DNA from: Bacteroides ovatus
GTDB lineage: Bacteria > Bacteroidota > Bacteroidia > Bacteroidales > Bacteroidaceae
Direction: 5' to 3'
Length of the DNA: 64,000 nt
Assembly: GCF_001314995.1 (NCBI RefSeq)
Contig: NZ_CP012938.1
Location: 1,612,001 to 1,676,000 of the forward strand
Below are positions 62,336 to 64,000 of the stretch, piece by piece (within the stretch, counting starts at the first letter, position 1; every line of letters begins with the position of its first letter). Both the position numbers and the translations under genes were made by a program. The notes beneath the pieces are model-generated. The model worked only from the letters and a program-made list of their open reading frames with translations, had not been told where the DNA came from and ran no database searches.

Positions 62336-63079
62336 TCAGTCATTGTTTCTTTGTTTCACAGCTTCGTAAATCAAGATACCGGCAGCTACAGAGACATTCA
62401 AGGATTCGATAGTGCCCAGCATCGGAATTTTCACCCATTCATCACAGAGGGCAAGGTTTTCATAAGAAACTCCTGTATCCTCCGCTCCCATTATGATGCA
62501 GAGGGGACCTGTATAATCGGCCTTGGTATAGTCATAATCTCCTTTTTCGGTAGCAGCCACAATGCGGAAACCACTGTCTTTCAGATATTGCAGAGTCGAA
62601 CGAAGGTTCTGTTCACGGCATACCGGAAGAGTATGTAGTGCTCCTGCCGATGTTTTCACGGCATCAGCATTGACCGACGCACTACCCCGGACAGGAATAA
62701 TCACAGCATCGACAGCTGCACATTCGCAGGTACGTGCAATCGCCCCGAAATTGCGTACATCAGTCACTCCGTCGAGCATAACAAAAAACGGATTTTTTCC
62801 TTGCTCAAACAAGAAAGGAACAAGATCCTCCGCTTTCTGATAAGTCACAGAAGAAATGAAGGCGATCACTCCCTGATGATTTTTCCGGGTAATACGGTTG
62901 ATACGCTCTACCGGAACACGCTGAACAGGTATCAGCGTACCTTTCAAAGCTGCAAAAAGCTCCTTGGAAAGATCACTTTGAATATCTTTCTTCACGAGGA
63001 TCTTATCTATCTCTTTTCCAGCCTGAAGGGCTTCTATCACGGCACGAACGCCGAAAATCATTTCACTTTTATCTAACAT
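62336..63079 (-). CDS. rlmB: TrmH family 23S rRNA (guanosine-2'-O)-methyltransferase RlmB
   Basis: A 247-residue SPOUT-fold methyltransferase that probably methylates the 2'-O of a guanosine (G2251 in E. coli) in 23S rRNA. The N-terminal part (MIFGVRAVIEALQAGKEIDK) is the RNA-binding TrmH-N domain; the knot motifs are GVTDVRNFGAIARTCECAAV, IIMGAEDTGVSYENLALCDE and IPMLGTIESLNVSVAAGILI. It shares the strand with recN upstream, and the next gene starts at its stop. RlmB is the best fit, though the paralogue TrmH-type enzymes look alike. Confidence 0.9.
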   Translation of the reverse strand: MLDKSEMIFGVRAVIEALQAGKEIDKILVKKDIQSDLSKELFAALKGTLIPVQRVPVERINRITRKNHQGVIAFISSVTYQKAEDLVPFLFEQGKNPFFVMLDGVTDVRNFGAIARTCECAAVDAVIIPVRGSASVNADAVKTSAGALHTLPVCREQNLRSTLQYLKDSGFRIVAATEKGDYDYTKADYTGPLCIIMGAEDTGVSYENLALCDEWVKIPMLGTIESLNVSVAAGILIYEAVKQRNND

Positions 63080-63127
63080 CTGGTTGATTTTCTATTTTAC
63101 TATTTACTATTTACTATTCACTATTTA

Positions 63128-64000
63128 TCAGTTGCGGGCAAGCAGGGATTTGGCATTGCTAAGGGCAGCTTCGGTCAGAGTGGCACCACTAAGCATGTGA
63201 GCTATTTCCTCTACCCGTTCTTCGTCAGTGAGACGGCGGATATGGCTGTTGGTTTCCGTATCGCTATCTTTCTTGTATACCTTATAATGAGCACGCCCAC
63301 GGGCAGCAATCTGCGGCAGGTGGGTGATACTGATTACCTGACGGTTGCGATCGCCCATCTCCTGCATCATGTCCGCCATACGGTCGGCTATTTCACCGGA
63401 GACTCCAGTATCTATTTCATCAAATACGATAGTCGGCAGCTTGACGGCTCCGGCAATCATTGCCTTGATAGAAAGCATGACACGGGCAATTTCGCCTCCT
63501 GAAGCTACGGAAGAGATATTCTGCAAGGTACCGTTCTTATTGGCGGAAAACAGGAAGTTGACTGTATCCTCTCCTTGCAATCCCGGCTCTTTCTTCAGTC
63601 CCATTTCTATCTGGAAACGAACATTCGGCATTCCTAATGGAATCAACCGGGCAGCCAGCTGTTTTTCTACTTCACGAGCAGCTTTCGTACGGGCTTTGGT
63701 CAGCACTTCTGCCTGTTGTTTCACTTGTTTATATTGTTCCTCTTTGCGAGCAGTCAGTTCGGCGATACGCTCATCATAGGAAGTGATGTCCGACAATTTG
63801 CTGCGGTATTCATCCGTTAGCGCTATCAATTCATCAAGGGTTTGTACCCGATGTTTCTGCTGTAAGGAATAAATCAGATTCAACCGTTCATTCACTTCGT
63901 CCAGACGAACCGGATTGAATTCAACGGAGTCACTTTGTAAAGAGACTTCGTGCGAAATATCTTTCAGTTCGATATAAGCGCTCTCCATACGTTCGGTAAG
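63128..64000 (-). CDS. recN: DNA repair protein RecN, 3' part only
   Basis: The C-terminal 290 codons of an SMC-like DNA repair ATPase that acts at double-strand breaks. A coiled-coil stretch (about residues 40-115 of the visible part) leads to the signature NISSVASGGEIARVMLSIKA and Walker B LPTIVFDEIDTGVSGEIADR, then ISITHLPQIAARGRAHYKVY. The frame is open to the window edge; the Met at 63988 is internal and the Walker A half lies outside. It is probably in one operon with rlmB, which starts about 50 bases after its stop. Confidence 0.95.
   Translation of the reverse strand, partial: LTERMESAYIELKDISHEVSLQSDSVEFNPVRLDEVNERLNLIYSLQQKHRVQTLDELIALTDEYRSKLSDITSYDERIAELTARKEEQYKQVKQQAEVLTKARTKAAREVEKQLAARLIPLGMPNVRFQIEMGLKKEPGLQGEDTVNFLFSANKNGTLQNISSVASGGEIARVMLSIKAMIAGAVKLPTIVFDEIDTGVSGEIADRMADMMQEMGDRNRQVISITHLPQIAARGRAHYKVYKKDSDTETNSHIRRLTDEERVEEIAHMLSGATLTEAALSNAKSLLARN

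Noticed and set aside
1-64000. CRISPR arrays, rRNA or tRNA genes
   Set aside because: No regularly spaced repeats and no cloverleaf or rRNA sequence were recognised by eye; a covariance search was not possible.

Overview
The window is chromosomal DNA of a gut Bacteroides, most likely of the B. thetaiotaomicron/ovatus/xylanisolvens group (inference). The signs are Bacteroidales-type promoters (TAnnTTTG at -7), Bacteroidetes-restricted families (DUF4494, DUF3078, DUF4248, DUF3987 with a BT4734-like N-terminus, smalltalk, UpxY) and a capsule (CPS) locus of the Bacteroides layout. No rRNA, tRNA or CRISPR array was recognised.

Region 1 (1-20.3 kb) is core housekeeping DNA: the end of a tricorn-like S41 peptidase, a nitroreductase with riboflavin synthase, the complete phosphate-uptake locus (pstC-pstA-pstB-phoU diverging from pstS, with 11-bp-periodic repeats resembling a Pho box between them), glnS, a TPR protein, DedA, a DUF3078 barrel, thiol peroxidase, a DUF308 membrane protein, a DUF4494 protein, a YggS-type PLP protein, a dihydroorotate-dehydrogenase-like protein, a PIN-PhoH ATPase, folC and ridA.

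Region 2 (20.4-30.2 kb) is the most unusual part. Three genes on + (a membrane-anchored TIR protein with an outward FGE-sulfatase-like domain, a secreted Cys-containing protein, a secreted TPR-CHAT protease) meet four on - (a stand-alone RyR-domain protein, a papain-like/C39 plus RyR plus zinc-ribbon protein, a sigma-70-like factor, a membrane protein with a Rossmann core and a degenerate RyR tail). TIR domains often make NAD+-derived signals and RyR repeats are candidate ligand sensors, so this could be an uncharacterised NAD-derived signalling, stress or defence locus. That link is inference from gene content.

Region 3 (30.3-36.1 kb) holds a DUF805 protein and a Bacteroides cassette often found beside capsule loci (DUF3987/BT4734 protein, HU-like protein, smalltalk, amidase, DUF4248). 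It is followed by a gene-free 0.7 kb with a candidate structured RNA ending in a terminator.

Region 4 (36.1-60.3 kb, all on -) is a CPS locus: tyrosine recombinase, invertible promoter, upxY, Wza-type export protein, Wzz, initiating sugar transferase, an ACP/SDR/acyl-ligase/acyltransferase set, Wzx, a GT10 fucosyltransferase, a pyruvyltransferase with a Fe-S protein, Wzy, a GT11 fucosyltransferase, GT2, GT4, a membrane O-acyltransferase and a WecG/TagA-type transferase. Three features suggest it is off or degraded in this sequence. The invertible promoter, bounded by perfect 20-bp inverted repeats, points away from the operon. A complete IS66 element sits exactly at the pyruvyltransferase start codon. 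The O-acyltransferase has an in-frame TGA.

Region 5 (60.3-64 kb) returns to housekeeping genes: a trypsin-like/TPR protein lacking the usual catalytic His, rlmB, and the 3' part of recN running off the window.
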